Of a DNA stretch of 64,000 nt, positions 1-8,999 are shown piece by piece. The stretch is from Loktanella sp. M215 (GTDB lineage Bacteria > Pseudomonadota > Alphaproteobacteria > Rhodobacterales > Rhodobacteraceae): NCBI RefSeq assembly GCF_021735925.1, contig NZ_WMEA01000001.1:409501-473500 (forward strand). The letters run 5' to 3'. A program made the position numbers and the translations under genes. The notes beneath the pieces were generated by a model. It was not told the origin of the DNA and searched no databases. It was given only the letters and a program-made list of their open reading frames with translations. How positions within the stretch are numbered: the first letter of the stretch is position 1; each line of letters opens with the position of its first letter.

Positions 1-2
1 GG

Positions 3-395
3 ATGCTGGATGACGATTGGCGCGAGGATTGCGCGCCCCGCCGCGTGATGGAGATCTTTGCCACCAAATGGACCAGCATGATCCTGCACACCCTGCAGGC
101 CCGCCACCGGGGGGCCGCCCGCAGCGGCATCCTGCACCGCAGCCTGCCGGGGCTGTCGAAGAAGATGTTCGTGCAGACCCTGCGCGACATGGAAACCAGC
201 GGGCTGATCGACCGGACGGTCGACAGTACCGTGCCGCCTGCGGTGACCTATGCCCTGACGCCGCTGGGTCTGCGGTTCGTGGACCTTGTGGACATGGTCT
301 ATGACTGGGGCCGCGACAACGCCGACGCGCTGGACGCACTGCAGCCGCGCGACGGTGCGCGTCGCGGCCGTACCGCTGCGGTGCCGAAGGCGTGA
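3..395 (+). CDS. HxlR-family winged-helix transcriptional regulator
   Basis: A 130-residue protein with the layout of HxlR/MarR-like DNA-binding regulators: a conserved Cys near residue 10, the KWTSMILHTL helix at about 22-31, a recognition-helix region around LPGLSKKMFVQTLRDMETSGLI (here given only as the GLSKKM and LRDMETSGLI parts) and a beta-wing ending in YALTPLG. HxlR proteins bind DNA as dimers and often sense aldehydes or redox state through the N-terminal Cys. The first ATG lies two bases inside the window, so an upstream start cannot be excluded, but the length suits the family. It converges on the flavoenzyme gene on the other strand, so it is not cotranscribed with it. Target genes are unknown. 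Confidence 0.85.
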   Translation: MLDDDWREDCAPRRVMEIFATKWTSMILHTLQARHRGAARSGILHRSLPGLSKKMFVQTLRDMETSGLIDRTVDSTVPPAVTYALTPLGLRFVDLVDMVYDWGRDNADALDALQPRDGARRGRTAAVPKA

Positions 396-454
396 CGGCC
401 GCGGGCTTAGGGTCCGGCGGATTTTCACAGCCCTGTGCAACGGGTCCGAAGGTG

Positions 455-500
455 GCGGCGTAGAGGGGGCTGCCCTCGGGCGGCACCCTCCTTTGGAGTT
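455..500 (+). terminator. possible terminator after the HxlR gene
   Basis: A GC-rich imperfect inverted repeat (outer GAGGG/CCCTC, inner GCCC/GGGC) lies between two convergent genes and is followed on the plus strand by a short T-rich stretch (CTTTGGAGTTT). The stem has an internal mismatch loop, so the call is weak. Confidence 0.3.
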
Positions 501-522
501 TATCCGGTCGGATGAATGCGGA

Positions 523-3021
523 TCAGGCGTCCTTGCGGATGGTGGCATTCTGCGGGTCGTAGGGGGAATCCTCGACGATCTCGCAGGGCCAGAGCTGGTC
601 GAACATCTTGACCTGCAATTGCGTGCCGACAGCCGCGTGATCGGGATGGACGTAGCCCATGCCGATGCTCTTGCCGAAGTGAACCGAATAGCCCCCCGAG
701 GTCAGGCGGCCGACACGGGTGTCGCCGGCATAGAGCACTTCGCGGCCCCAGGGGTCGGCGTCGGCGGGGCCGTCGATCAGCAGGGTGACGCAGGTGGAGC
801 GGATGCCCTTGGCCTGCATCGCGGCCTTGCCATGGAAATCCTTGGCGAGGTCGACGAAGCGGGGCAGATCCGCCTCCAGCGGGGTCGCGTCGCGGCCGAG
901 TTCGTTACCGAAGGCGCGGTAGGATTTTTCCTGCCGCAGCCAGTTCTGGGCGCGGGCGCCGACGAGTTTCATCCCGAACGAAGCGCCCGCCTTTTCCAGC
1001 AGGTCGAAGAGGTAGTTCTGCATCTCGATCGGGTGGTGTAGTTCCCAGCCAAGCTCGCCGGTGTAGGCCACGCGGATCGCGTTGACCGGGCACATGCCGA
1101 GTTCGATCTGGCGGGCGGAGAGCCAGGGGAACCGCTTGTTCGACAAGGCAGTCGCGGGATCCGCGTCCTTGATGACCGATTGCAGCACGGCGCGGGCGTT
1201 GGGGCCTGCGATGGCGAAGACGCCGTATTTCGTGGTGACGTCTTCCGCGTTGATGCGGCCCACGGCGGGTTCGGCGTCGGCGATGGCCTTGTACAGGTAA
1301 TCCTCGTCATAGGCGTGCCAGGCCCCGGCAGAGACGAGGTAGTAATCGTCCTCTGCCAGACGGACGATGGTGTATTCCGTGCGCGTCGTGCCGTGGGCGG
1401 TCAGGGCATAGGTCAGGTTGATGCGGCCGACCTTCGGCAGCTTGTTGGTGGTAAACCCGTCGAGGAAGGCGGTCGCACCGGGGCCGCTGATGCGATGCTT
1501 GGCAAAGGCGGTGGCGTCGATCAGGCCGACATTCTCGCGGATCGCCTTGGCCTCCTCCACCGCGTATTGCCACCACGCACCGCGGCGGAAGCTGCGGCTG
1601 TCGTGGTCGAACGTCTCGGGTGCATCGACGGGGCCGAAGTAGATCGGGCGTTCCCAGCCGTTCACCAGACCGAATTGGGCGCCGCGGGCCTTTTGGCGGT
1701 CGTAGGCGGGCGAACAGCGCAGCGGGCGGCAGGCGGGGCGTTCCTCGTCCGGGTGGTGCAGGATGTAGACGTGCTCGTAGGCTTCCTCGTTCTTGCGCGC
1801 CGCCCATTCGGTGGTCATCCACGGACCGTAGCGCTTGGGGTCGAGGCTCGCCATGTCGATCTCGGCCTCGCCGTCGACCATCATCTGCGCGAGGTAGTAG
1901 CCGGTGCCGCCGGCGGCGGTGATGCCGAAAGAGAAGCCTTCGGCCAGCCACATGTTGCGCAGGCCGGGCGCCGGGCCGACCAGCGGATTGCCGTCGGGGG
2001 TGTAGCAGATCGGGCCGTTGAAGTTGTTTTTCAGCCCGCAGTCCTCGGCCGAAGGGATGCGGTGGTTCATCGCCATGTACTGATCCTCGATCCGGTCGAG
2101 GTCGAGCTCAAAGAGGTCCGCGCGGAAGCTGTCGGGGACGCCATACTCAAAACGGGCGGGGGCGTTCCGTTCGTAGACGCCAAGGATCCAGCCACCACGC
2201 TCTTCGCGCACGTAGCTTTGCGCGTCGGCGTCGCGGACGACGGGGTGTTCCGGGTTGTCCTTGCGCCATTCGACCAGTTTGGGGTCGCGGTCCATGACGA
2301 TGAACTGATGCTCGACCGGGATCGCCGGGATCTTGATCCCCAGCATCTTGGCCGTGCGCTGCGCGTGGTTGCCAGAGGCGGTCACGACGTGTTCGGCGGT
2401 GATGACGATCTGTTCGTCGGAGGGGACGAGGTTGCCGCCCTTCTCGATCATCTTGGTTGCCGTCACCTCCCAATGGGTGCCCGTCCAGTGAAACGCGTCG
2501 GCCTGCCAGCGGCGTTCGATCATCACGCCACGCTGCCGCGCGCCCTTGGCCATCGCCATCGTCACGTCGGCGGGGTTAATGTAGCCGTCGGTGCTGTGGT
2601 AAAGCGCGCCTTTGAGGTCGGACGTCTCGATCAGGGGCCAGCGGTCCTTGATCTCCTCTGGCGTCAGAAAGACGTATGGGACGCCGCAGGTCTCGGCGGT
2701 AGAGGCGTAAAGCTGGTATTCCTCCATCCGCTCGTCCGTCTGGGCCATGCGCAGGTTGCCGACCACGGCGAAGCCCGCGTTCAGGCCCGTCTCCTCCTCC
2801 AGCGTCTTGTAGAAGCGGATGGAATAATCGTGGATGTGGGTCGTGGCAAAGCTCATGTTGAAATAGGGCAGCAGGCCCGCCGCGTGCCAGGTAGAGCCGG
2901 AGGTGAGTTCGTCGCGTTCCAGCAGCATGACGTCGTCCCAGCCGGCGCGGGCGAGGTGGTAGGCGATCGAGGTGCCGACGGCACCGCCGCCGATGACAAG
3001 TGCCTTGACGTTGGTCTTCAT
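523..3021 (-). CDS. FAD-dependent dimethylglycine/sarcosine dehydrogenase-like protein with GcvT domain
   Basis: An 832-residue two-part flavoenzyme. The N-terminal half is a DAO-type FAD domain with dinucleotide motif VIGGGAVGTSIAYHL at about residues 9-23 and an STWHAAG motif near residue 48, where the His matches the covalent flavin attachment site of mammalian dimethylglycine and sarcosine dehydrogenases. The C-terminal half, from about residue 430, resembles GcvT/aminomethyltransferase and would bind tetrahydrofolate to accept the one-carbon unit. The reaction is therefore probably oxidative demethylation of an N-methylated amine such as a glycine-betaine breakdown product; the exact substrate cannot be read off. 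An in-frame upstream start at 3096 exists, but 3021 begins right at the MKTNVKALVIGGG domain edge and is preferred. Paralogues with other substrates are common in roseobacters. Confidence 0.85.
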   Translation of the reverse strand: MKTNVKALVIGGGAVGTSIAYHLARAGWDDVMLLERDELTSGSTWHAAGLLPYFNMSFATTHIHDYSIRFYKTLEEETGLNAGFAVVGNLRMAQTDERMEEYQLYASTAETCGVPYVFLTPEEIKDRWPLIETSDLKGALYHSTDGYINPADVTMAMAKGARQRGVMIERRWQADAFHWTGTHWEVTATKMIEKGGNLVPSDEQIVITAEHVVTASGNHAQRTAKMLGIKIPAIPVEHQFIVMDRDPKLVEWRKDNPEHPVVRDADAQSYVREERGGWILGVYERNAPARFEYGVPDSFRADLFELDLDRIEDQYMAMNHRIPSAEDCGLKNNFNGPICYTPDGNPLVGPAPGLRNMWLAEGFSFGITAAGGTGYYLAQMMVDGEAEIDMASLDPKRYGPWMTTEWAARKNEEAYEHVYILHHPDEERPACRPLRCSPAYDRQKARGAQFGLVNGWERPIYFGPVDAPETFDHDSRSFRRGAWWQYAVEEAKAIRENVGLIDATAFAKHRISGPGATAFLDGFTTNKLPKVGRINLTYALTAHGTTRTEYTIVRLAEDDYYLVSAGAWHAYDEDYLYKAIADAEPAVGRINAEDVTTKYGVFAIAGPNARAVLQSVIKDADPATALSNKRFPWLSARQIELGMCPVNAIRVAYTGELGWELHHPIEMQNYLFDLLEKAGASFGMKLVGARAQNWLRQEKSYRAFGNELGRDATPLEADLPRFVDLAKDFHGKAAMQAKGIRSTCVTLLIDGPADADPWGREVLYAGDTRVGRLTSGGYSVHFGKSIGMGYVHPDHAAVGTQLQVKMFDQLWPCEIVEDSPYDPQNATIRKDA

Positions 3022-3191
3022 GTGCGATTCCCCGGCTGATGACGTGTCCGCAATCTGCTGGAAAGCGCGTGCGGTTGAAAGAACCAGCCGACTCAATTGC
3101 GCATGAATACGACGCGCCGGGCTTTGATGGGTTGCATTGCCGACCGCTTCACGGAAAGTGGGGGAAATTGGCCGGAGAGGATGCTAACCCC

Positions 3192-3821
3192 ATGACGCGT
3201 GACGATTTCATCCGGCTGGTCGGAAAAAGCGTATTCCACGTCACGCTGGAGTCGAACATGACCGGCATCGGTGCGCGCGGTTTGCTGCGCCCGGCAGAGG
3301 CGGCGCGTCAGGCAGGCTTTGCACCCGCCGACGTGGCCCTGCGCAAGGATCCCGAGACCATCGTTGCAAATGCGGGGCCGATGACGCTGAACCATCAGCG
3401 CCCGCTGCTGGCCGGAGAGGACAATGCCGGGGACTTTCTGTCGTCGGGCAGCCTGCGCGACTGGGCGATGCAACTGGACGAGCGGGTGTTCTTCTGGCCG
3501 CGCCGGATGCGGCAGAGCTATATCGACAGCTTTGGCGCGGACGCGCATCTGGTGGTGCTGGAAATCGACGCGGGCGGGCTGTTCGATATCTATGCGGACA
3601 ACCTGGATCTTGCGCCCATCAACTCCGGTGCGGCACTGCGCAAGCCCGCGCGACGGGGGCCGTGGATCTATGTCCCTGCCACCGCCACGGTCGAGGCGTT
3701 CCGCACCAACCGGATCAAGCGGGATCTGGTCAAGAGCCGCGACGCGGTGGCGGAACTGAGTCTGCGCTGCGATATCCCGGGGCCGCAATTGTCGGTGTTG
3801 CGGATCACGCGCGAGGCGTGA
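3192..3821 (+). CDS. uncharacterised protein, DUF7002-like, possible ADP-ribosyltransferase fold
   Basis: A 209-residue soluble protein of no firmly recognised family. The N-terminus reads VFHVTLESNMTGIGARGLLRP, of which the F-H-x-T part followed by an I-x-x-x-GLL element recalls the opening strand and helix of ADP-ribosyltransferase-like folds. Later elements are ERVFFWP near residue 97 and LVVLEIDAGGLFD near residue 117, the latter looking like a core strand. I chose the ATG at 3192 because it opens the domain; the open frame runs back to 3039 over DNA between two divergent genes. It is divergent from the flavoenzyme and stands upstream of panC without overlapping it. The DUF7002 assignment is from memory of similar proteins and is tentative; enzymatic function is not shown. 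Confidence 0.6.
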   Translation: MTRDDFIRLVGKSVFHVTLESNMTGIGARGLLRPAEAARQAGFAPADVALRKDPETIVANAGPMTLNHQRPLLAGEDNAGDFLSSGSLRDWAMQLDERVFFWPRRMRQSYIDSFGADAHLVVLEIDAGGLFDIYADNLDLAPINSGAALRKPARRGPWIYVPATATVEAFRTNRIKRDLVKSRDAVAELSLRCDIPGPQLSVLRITREA

Positions 3822-3871
3822 CATGGCCTGTGCCGTGGCCTAGAACGGCCCGGAAAAAGGGGGGCGCATCC

Positions 3872-4714
3872 ATGCTGATCTGCAAGACCGTGGCCGAGGT
3901 GCGTGCCGCCGTCAGCGACCTGCGTCAGGCCGGCAGCGTCGGGCTGGTGACGACCATGGGCGCGCTGCACCCGGGCCACATGGCGCTGATCGCGGCCGCA
4001 CAGGCCGATCATGCCTCTGTCGTGGCGACGATCTTTGTCAATCCGACGCAGTTCGGCAATCCGGCGGACCTTGACACCTATCCCCGGACCGAAGACGCGG
4101 ATCTGGCCCTGCTGCGCGATGCCGGCGTGGCGGCGGTCTTCATGCCCGATGCCGGCGTCATGTATCCCCCCGGCGACCAGACCGTGGTCGAAACCGTGGC
4201 GCTGGCGCAGTCCTACCACGGCGCCGTGCGGCCGGGACATTTCCGCGGCGTGGCGACGGTGGTGACGAAGCTGTTCAACATCGTCGGCGCCGATGCCGCC
4301 TATTTCGGGGAAAAAGACTATCAGCAGTTGGCGGTGATCCGGCGCATGGTGGCAGACCTGTTCATCCCCATTGCCATCCACGGCGTGCCCACGGTGCGCG
4401 AGGACGACGGCCTTGCCATGTCGTCGCGCAATGTGCGGCTGACGCCCGGCGACCGCGCTGCCGCCCGTGTGCTGCACCGCGCCCTGCGTGCCGCCGAGGA
4501 CACGATCCATCGCGGCGGCACCGTGCAGGAGGCCGTGCAGACGATCCACGAGATCGTCGCGGACGAGCCGCGCGCGACGCTGACCGGCCTCGATATCGTC
4601 AATGTCGCCGACTTTACCCCGGCGACCGGCGATCCCACCGCCCCCATCGGCATCATGATCTCTGCCCAGTTCGGGGATGTCTTGCTGATCGACCAGAAGG
4701 AAATCGACCCATGA
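3872..4714 (+). CDS. panC: pantothenate synthetase
   Basis: A 280-residue enzyme joining pantoate and beta-alanine with ATP to give pantothenate, the coenzyme A precursor, in the cytosol. Family signatures are visible: [13 protein letters not shown] with the HxGH nucleotide-binding motif, [29 protein letters not shown] and the SSRN loop. Length matches bacterial PanC. The start at 3872 follows a purine-rich AAAAAGGGGGG ribosome site; the longer open frame upstream overlaps the preceding gene and is not coding. Its stop overlaps the panB start by ATGA, so the two are translationally coupled. Confidence 0.97.
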   Translation: MLICKTVAEVRAAVSDLRQAGSVGLVTTMGALHPGHMALIAAAQADHASVVATIFVNPTQFGNPADLDTYPRTEDADLALLRDAGVAAVFMPDAGVMYPPGDQTVVETVALAQSYHGAVRPGHFRGVATVVTKLFNIVGADAAYFGEKDYQQLAVIRRMVADLFIPIAIHGVPTVREDDGLAMSSRNVRLTPGDRAAARVLHRALRAAEDTIHRGGTVQEAVQTIHEIVADEPRATLTGLDIVNVADFTPATGDPTAPIGIMISAQFGDVLLIDQKEIDP

Positions 4715-5523
4715 GCACCCAGACCGAAACCATTCGCCGCACGACCGTGCCGCAGATCCGCAACCGCAAGGGCGGCGATCCCATCGTGTCGCTGACATCC
4801 TACCACGCGCATACCGCCGCGATCGTGGATAAATACGCTGACTTCATCCTTGTGGGTGACAGCCTTGGCATGGTGATGCACGGCATGGAAAGCACGGTCG
4901 GCGTGCCGATGGACCTGATGATCATGCACGGCAAGGCCGTCGTGCGCGGCACGAAGCGCGCGCTGATCGTGGTCGACATGCCCTTCGGCAGCTACGAGGA
5001 AAGCCCGAACGTGGCCTTTCGCAATGCCGCCACGGTCATGAAGGAAACCGGCTGCGGCGCGGTCAAGCTGGAGGGTGGTGCCCGCATGGCCGAGACGATC
5101 CACTTTCTGGTGGAACGCGGGATTCCCGTCATGGCGCATACGGGGCTGACGCCGCAGTCGTCCCACGTCATGGGCGGGTTCAAGACGCAAGGCCGCGACG
5201 AATCGACATGGGACGCCCACCGCGAGGATGCCCGCGCAGTCAGCGAGGCCGGGGCCTTTGCCGTCGTGCTGGAGGGGATGGTCGAGCCGCTGGCGGCAAA
5301 GATCACCCAGGAGGTGGCGATTCCCACCATCGGGATCGGTGCGAGCGTGCACTGCGACGGGCAGATCCTGGTGCTGGAGGACATGCTGGGCCTGAATCCG
5401 TGGACGCCGAAGTTCGTCAAGGTTTACGGACAATTGGGTCCGATGATCGAGGATTCGGTCAAGCGTTACGCGGAAGATGTGAAATCCCGGGCCTTTCCGA
5501 CGGACGACGAAGTCTATCGCTGA
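4711..5523 (+). CDS. panB: 3-methyl-2-oxobutanoate hydroxymethyltransferase
   Basis: A 270-residue TIM-barrel enzyme making ketopantoate from alpha-ketoisovalerate and methylene-tetrahydrofolate, the first committed step toward pantothenate. Visible motifs: [24 protein letters not shown] with the metal-binding Asp, DMPFGSYE with the second metal ligand, VKLEGG and the [14 protein letters not shown] segment. It overlaps panC by four bases. A strong stem-loop starts 10 bases after the stop, so panCB is a compact two-gene unit. The other ketopantoate reductase step (panE) is not in the window. Confidence 0.97.
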   Translation: MSTQTETIRRTTVPQIRNRKGGDPIVSLTSYHAHTAAIVDKYADFILVGDSLGMVMHGMESTVGVPMDLMIMHGKAVVRGTKRALIVVDMPFGSYEESPNVAFRNAATVMKETGCGAVKLEGGARMAETIHFLVERGIPVMAHTGLTPQSSHVMGGFKTQGRDESTWDAHREDARAVSEAGAFAVVLEGMVEPLAAKITQEVAIPTIGIGASVHCDGQILVLEDMLGLNPWTPKFVKVYGQLGPMIEDSVKRYAEDVKSRAFPTDDEVYR

Positions 5524-5532
5524 CGCGCAGGG

Positions 5533-5577
5533 TGCGGCGCAAATGCGGCGGATCTTCGCCACATTTGCGCCGCATTT
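5533..5577 (+). terminator. intrinsic terminator after panB
   Basis: An 18-bp stem with one mismatch (arms 5533-5550 and 5557-5574, repeating the GCGGCGCAAATG unit) and a 6-base GATCTT loop sits 10 bases past the panB stop and is followed by TTT. Confidence 0.8.
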
Positions 5578-5721
5578 CCCGGTCAGACTCTGACCTACTT
5601 TGTATTTTTGACACGTCGCACGCTGAATTGAGGCCGGATCGCGTCAACGGGGATCTTATTTGCGCCGCACCCGTTATAACAAAAGATACCGCACGTCAGA
5701 TGCGGACTTGAGGAGAGCAGT

Positions 5722-5871
5722 ATGAAACGCACCACGCTTATTGCGCTGGCTGCACTGATGGTCTTGGGTGGCTGCATGTCGCCCGCAGACTCTGTGACGG
5801 GCCGCGCCGACAACGACATGTTGCGGTTTTCCAGCATGAATTACATGACGCTGATGGAGCGTGCCGACTGA
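5722..5871 (+). CDS. small lipoprotein, 49 residues
   Basis: A short gene with a clear AGGAGAG ribosome site at 5710-5716 and ATG at 5722. The product has a Lys-Arg start, a hydrophobic core (TTLIALAALMVLGG) and a LGGC lipobox with Cys18, so it should be lipid-modified and anchored in the outer or inner membrane. The mature part is about 32 residues, with a Met-rich tail (SSMNYMTLMERAD). No domain is recognised; small lipoproteins of this sort are common in alphaproteobacteria and many are of the entericidin/hypothetical class. It is bracketed by the panB terminator and a convergent hairpin, so it is monocistronic. Confidence 0.75.
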   Translation: MKRTTLIALAALMVLGGCMSPADSVTGRADNDMLRFSSMNYMTLMERAD

Positions 5872-5950
5872 TCGCGGACCTGTCCGTCTGATGCATGTCG
5901 GCAAGGGCCTGCATCGCAAGACGCATCAGTTGACCTGAGCGTCCTGTTTT

Positions 5951-5986
5951 GGCGCGCGACCTGACCCGCAGGGCCGGTCGCGCGCC
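5951..5986. terminator. bidirectional hairpin between convergent genes
   Basis: Perfect 11-bp inverted repeat (GGCGCGCGACC at 5951-5961 and its complement at 5976-5986) placed between the small lipoprotein gene and the convergent proline-rich lipoprotein gene. Neither side has a strong U-tract, so termination strength is uncertain. Confidence 0.55.
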
Positions 5987-5990
5987 TGTC

Positions 5991-6338
5991 TTACATGTCT
6001 TCGTCCATCACCAGCGGGGCCGATGACCCGCCCAGCGGGGCCGCAGGTGTTGGCGTAAAGGTCGGAAGCTCGTCCGGGATCGGCCCGACCACGCCGACTT
6101 CGACCGGGGGCGGTGCCATGCCGTTGGTCGATGGCAGCGGCGTGGGCGCATAGGCCGGCCCGTCGAGCGACGATGTCGTGACCGGCGCAGGCGGCGGCAC
6201 GGCCTCTGGCACGGAGGGGATGACCAGCGGGATCGGGGTGCCCACCTGGGCCGCGGTGCCGTTATATCCCACCGGAACCGGTGTCGCGCAGGCCGCCATG
6301 GCCGCCAGGCCGGCAGCGGACATCAGTATTTTCTTCAT
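5991..6338 (-). CDS. proline-rich secreted lipoprotein, function unknown
   Basis: A 115-residue protein beginning MKKILMSAAGLAAMAAC, a signal peptide with lipobox-like AMAAC (Cys17), followed by a low-complexity mature region rich in Pro, Val, Thr and Ala with repeated TPxPxxxP patterns, ending in an acidic tail (MDEDM). Such Pro-rich mature regions usually span the periplasm or act as flexible tethers. The ATG at 6338 has an AGGAG ribosome site 8 bases upstream; another ATG two codons earlier at 6344 is too close to it. No enzyme motif is seen. Confidence 0.7.
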   Translation of the reverse strand: MKKILMSAAGLAAMAACATPVPVGYNGTAAQVGTPIPLVIPSVPEAVPPPAPVTTSSLDGPAYAPTPLPSTNGMAPPPVEVGVVGPIPDELPTFTPTPAAPLGGSSAPLVMDEDM

Positions 6339-6402
6339 TCTCATCGCTCCTATCGTTTCGTGCTGAGGTGGCGCATTTCGCGCCCGCGTCAATCCAATGA
6401 CC

Positions 6403-7389
6403 CTACATCAGGCCGGGGACGACCAGATCCGGGGGCCTGTGGCCGTCGGCGAAGGTCTTGATGTTGATCAGCACCTTCTCGCCCATCTCAACCCGCCCTT
6501 CGACCGTGGCGGACCCCATGTGCGGCAGCAGGATCACGTTCGGCAGGGCCTTGAGACGCGGATTGATCTCGTGCCCGCGCTCGAACACGTCAAGGCCGGC
6601 GCCCGCGATCTCTTGTGCGCGCAGCATGCGGGTCAGGGCGTTTTCGTCGATCACCTCGCCGCGGCTGGTGTTCACGATGACGGCCTGCGGCTTCATCAGC
6701 TTCAGCCGGCGGGCGTTCATCAGATGGAAGGTCGACGGCGTATGCGGGCAGTTGACCGAAATCACGTCCATCCGCGCGACCATCTGGTCGAGGCTGTCCC
6801 AGTAGGTCGCTTCCAGCGGCGCTTCGACCTCTGGGCGCAGACGCTTGCGGTTGTGATAGTGGATCTGCATGCCGAAGGCGCGCGCGCGGCGGGCCACGGC
6901 CTGTCCGATCCGGCCCATGCCAAGGATGCCCAGCCTGCGCCCCGCGATGCGTCCGCCCAGCATGGCGGTGGGCGACCAGCCGGACCAGTCGTCGGACTGG
7001 GCGACGCGCATGCCTTCGGGGATGCGGCGCAGCACGCTCAGCATCAGGGCCATGGTCATGTCGGCGGTGTCGTCGGTCAGCACGCCGGGCGTGTTGGACA
7101 CCAGGATGCCGCGCTGCCGCGCCGTGGCGACGTCGATGTTGTCCACGCCCGCACCGTAATGCGCGATCAGCTTCAGCCGGTCGCCCGCCTGCGCCAGCAG
7201 CCGCGCGTCGATCTGGTCGGTGATCGTCGGCACCAGCACGTCGGCGTCCTGCATGGCAGAGGCCAGCGCCTCGCGCGTCATCGGGACATCGTCGGGCGAC
7301 AGGGTCACGTCGAACAACTCCGTCATCCGCGTCTCGACCGCCGGCGGCAACCGTCGCGTCACGACAACACTCAGCTTCTTCCCCGGCAT
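6403..7389 (-). CDS. D-isomer-specific 2-hydroxyacid dehydrogenase (glyoxylate/hydroxypyruvate reductase type)
   Basis: A 328-residue NAD(P)H-dependent dehydrogenase. Visible are YGAGVDNIDV near residue 78, the Rossmann motif LGILGMGRIGQAVA at about 153-166, NTSRGEVIDE with catalytic Arg243, LDVFERGHEINP supplying the catalytic Glu, and LLPHMGSAT with the general-acid His290. Substrate is most likely glyoxylate or hydroxypyruvate, because the ERGxxINPRL segment is typical of that branch. The start at 7389 follows an AGGAGG site. It stands alone, divergent from the SH3-domain gene. Confidence 0.9.
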   Translation of the reverse strand: MPGKKLSVVVTRRLPPAVETRMTELFDVTLSPDDVPMTREALASAMQDADVLVPTITDQIDARLLAQAGDRLKLIAHYGAGVDNIDVATARQRGILVSNTPGVLTDDTADMTMALMLSVLRRIPEGMRVAQSDDWSGWSPTAMLGGRIAGRRLGILGMGRIGQAVARRARAFGMQIHYHNRKRLRPEVEAPLEATYWDSLDQMVARMDVISVNCPHTPSTFHLMNARRLKLMKPQAVIVNTSRGEVIDENALTRMLRAQEIAGAGLDVFERGHEINPRLKALPNVILLPHMGSATVEGRVEMGEKVLINIKTFADGHRPPDLVVPGLM

Positions 7390-7496
7390 CGGCCCTCCTG
7401 CGGCACTTTCCAAAACCCGTGATTGGTGGCACGTTGCCAGTCAGGGACGCGGGGCACAAGAACCATCGCGCCCGCCAGGCAGATCGAGGCTATCCC

Positions 7497-8051
7497 ATGA
7501 CTTTTGCGCGAACCCTTTGCGTCGTGATTTCACTGCTCTGTGCCGGACCCTTGGCGGCGCAAGAGGCGACCCCCGAAACCATGGACGATGTCGCCCCGAC
7601 ATCCGCCAGTTTCACGGCGCCGGACGTCGGGCCGGAAACGAACATGCCCCTGCCCCGCTACGTCAGCCTGAAGGCGAAAGAGGCGAACGTCCGCCGCGGC
7701 CCCAGCCTGACACACCGCATCGACTGGGTCTTCAAGCGGCGCGACATGCCGTTGCAGGTGATCGCGGAATACGGCCACTGGCGCCGGGTGATTGACCGCG
7801 ACGGTCAGGGCGGCTGGGTGCATTACACGATGCTGTCCGGCGTGCGGACGGTCATCGTCGATCAGGACCGCATGGCCCTGCGGGCGAATCCCTCGGACAC
7901 GGCGGCAGAGCGGGCCGAGCTGGAACAGAACGTCATCGCCCGCCTTGGCGATTGCGAAGGCGACTGGTGCGAGTTGACCGCCGGCGGCTACAGCGGCTGG
8001 GCGCACCGGTCGGTCCTGTGGGGCGTCGACGCGGCCCCTGCCCCCAACTGA
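7497..8051 (+). CDS. secreted SH3-domain protein
   Basis: A 184-residue exported protein. Residues 1-20 form a signal peptide ending in the AxA-type PLAAQ site. After a short acidic linker, YVSLKAKEANVRRGPS begins the first bacterial SH3 repeat and VDQDRMALRANPSD the second; both carry the V/LRxxPS element of SH3_3/SH3_4 domains (COG3807-like). Such proteins bind peptidoglycan or partner proteins in the periplasm and have no known catalysis. A GAGG ribosome site precedes the ATG at 7497. It shares a divergent promoter region with the dehydrogenase gene and lies 38 bases before the CDF exporter, possibly cotranscribed. Confidence 0.82.
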   Translation: MTFARTLCVVISLLCAGPLAAQEATPETMDDVAPTSASFTAPDVGPETNMPLPRYVSLKAKEANVRRGPSLTHRIDWVFKRRDMPLQVIAEYGHWRRVIDRDGQGGWVHYTMLSGVRTVIVDQDRMALRANPSDTAAERAELEQNVIARLGDCEGDWCELTAGGYSGWAHRSVLWGVDAAPAPN

Positions 8052-8089
8052 CGCTTTCGGTGCCGTCCGCGCTGCGCTAGGACGGTGCC

Positions 8090-8998
8090 ATGAATGAAAA
8101 GTCCAACACCCGCCTGAACCTGTCTGCCGGCCTTCTGTCCTGCGCCGTGGCGCTGTCGCTGGTCGTGGCAAAGCTCTGGGCCTTCGGGCAGACCGGATCG
8201 CTGGCCATCGCCGCGACGCTGGCAGATTCGGCCATGGACCTGATGATGTCGCTGGGGGCGCTGGCCGCCATCGCCTATGCGGCCAAGCCCGCCGACGACG
8301 ACCACAACTTCGGCCATACCTCGGCCGAGGATCTGGCGGCGCTGGCGCAATCGGTCATCATCCTGATCTCCTCGGGCGTGATCGGCTTTGCCGCGGTCTG
8401 GCGATTGTGGCAGGGGGATCCGGCCCTGCCCCGCAACGAGGTTAGCGGGATCGCGATCGTCGTCTTCTCGATCGTGCTGACGCTGGGGCTGGTGGTCTGG
8501 CAACGTCGCGTCGCCGCGCGCACCGACAACCCGGTGGTGAAGGCCGACAGCCTGCATTATCTGGGCGACCTGATCCCCAATGTGGGCGCCATCGTCGCCC
8601 TCTGGGCGTCAAAGGCGCTGGGTCTGGCGCAGGTCGACAGCGTCGTGGCCCTGGGTGCCGCCCTGCTGCTGGCCGTCGGTGCGCTGCGCATCGGCAAGGG
8701 CGCCTGGGACGCGCTGATGGACCGGCAGGCCGATCCCGCGATGATCGACGGGATCGCCGCCATCGCCCGCGATTTCGAAGGCGTCCGCGGCTTTCACGAC
8801 CTCAAGACCCGCCGCGCGGGCAGCCGGGTGTTCGTGAACCTGCATATCGAACTGGACGGCGAACAATCGCTGCACCGCGCCCATGCGATCGGCGCGTCCC
8901 TGCGCCGGGCGATCCTGCACGCCTATCCGCGCGCCGATGTGCTGATCCACAAGGATCCCGTCGGGGTGCAAAAACACCCCGACGATCCGTCGGCTTAG
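8090..8998 (+). CDS. CDF-family divalent cation exporter (FieF-like)
   Basis: A 302-residue inner-membrane proton/metal antiporter. It has about six membrane segments in residues 12-190 and a cytosolic ferredoxin-like domain after 200. Metal-site motifs are present: DSAMD (46-50) in TM2, HNFGH (72-76) in the loop, and DSLHYLGD (153-160) in TM5, closely matching FieF/YiiP. Likely substrates are Fe(II), Zn(II) or Cd(II). The last codons encode a perfect 10-bp hairpin. It converges on the M3 peptidase gene with only one base between the stops. Confidence 0.92.
   Translation: MNEKSNTRLNLSAGLLSCAVALSLVVAKLWAFGQTGSLAIAATLADSAMDLMMSLGALAAIAYAAKPADDDHNFGHTSAEDLAALAQSVIILISSGVIGFAAVWRLWQGDPALPRNEVSGIAIVVFSIVLTLGLVVWQRRVAARTDNPVVKADSLHYLGDLIPNVGAIVALWASKALGLAQVDSVVALGAALLLAVGALRIGKGAWDALMDRQADPAMIDGIAAIARDFEGVRGFHDLKTRRAGSRVFVNLHIELDGEQSLHRAHAIGASLRRAILHAYPRADVLIHKDPVGVQKHPDDPSA
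8959..8984. terminator. hairpin inside the 3' end of the CDF gene
   Basis: Perfect inverted repeat CGTCGGGGTG / CACCCCGACG with a CAAAAA loop, lying within the last codons of the exporter and just beyond the convergent peptidase stop. It could end transcripts from both strands, although neither side has a good U-tract. Confidence 0.4.
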
Positions 8999-8999
8999 G

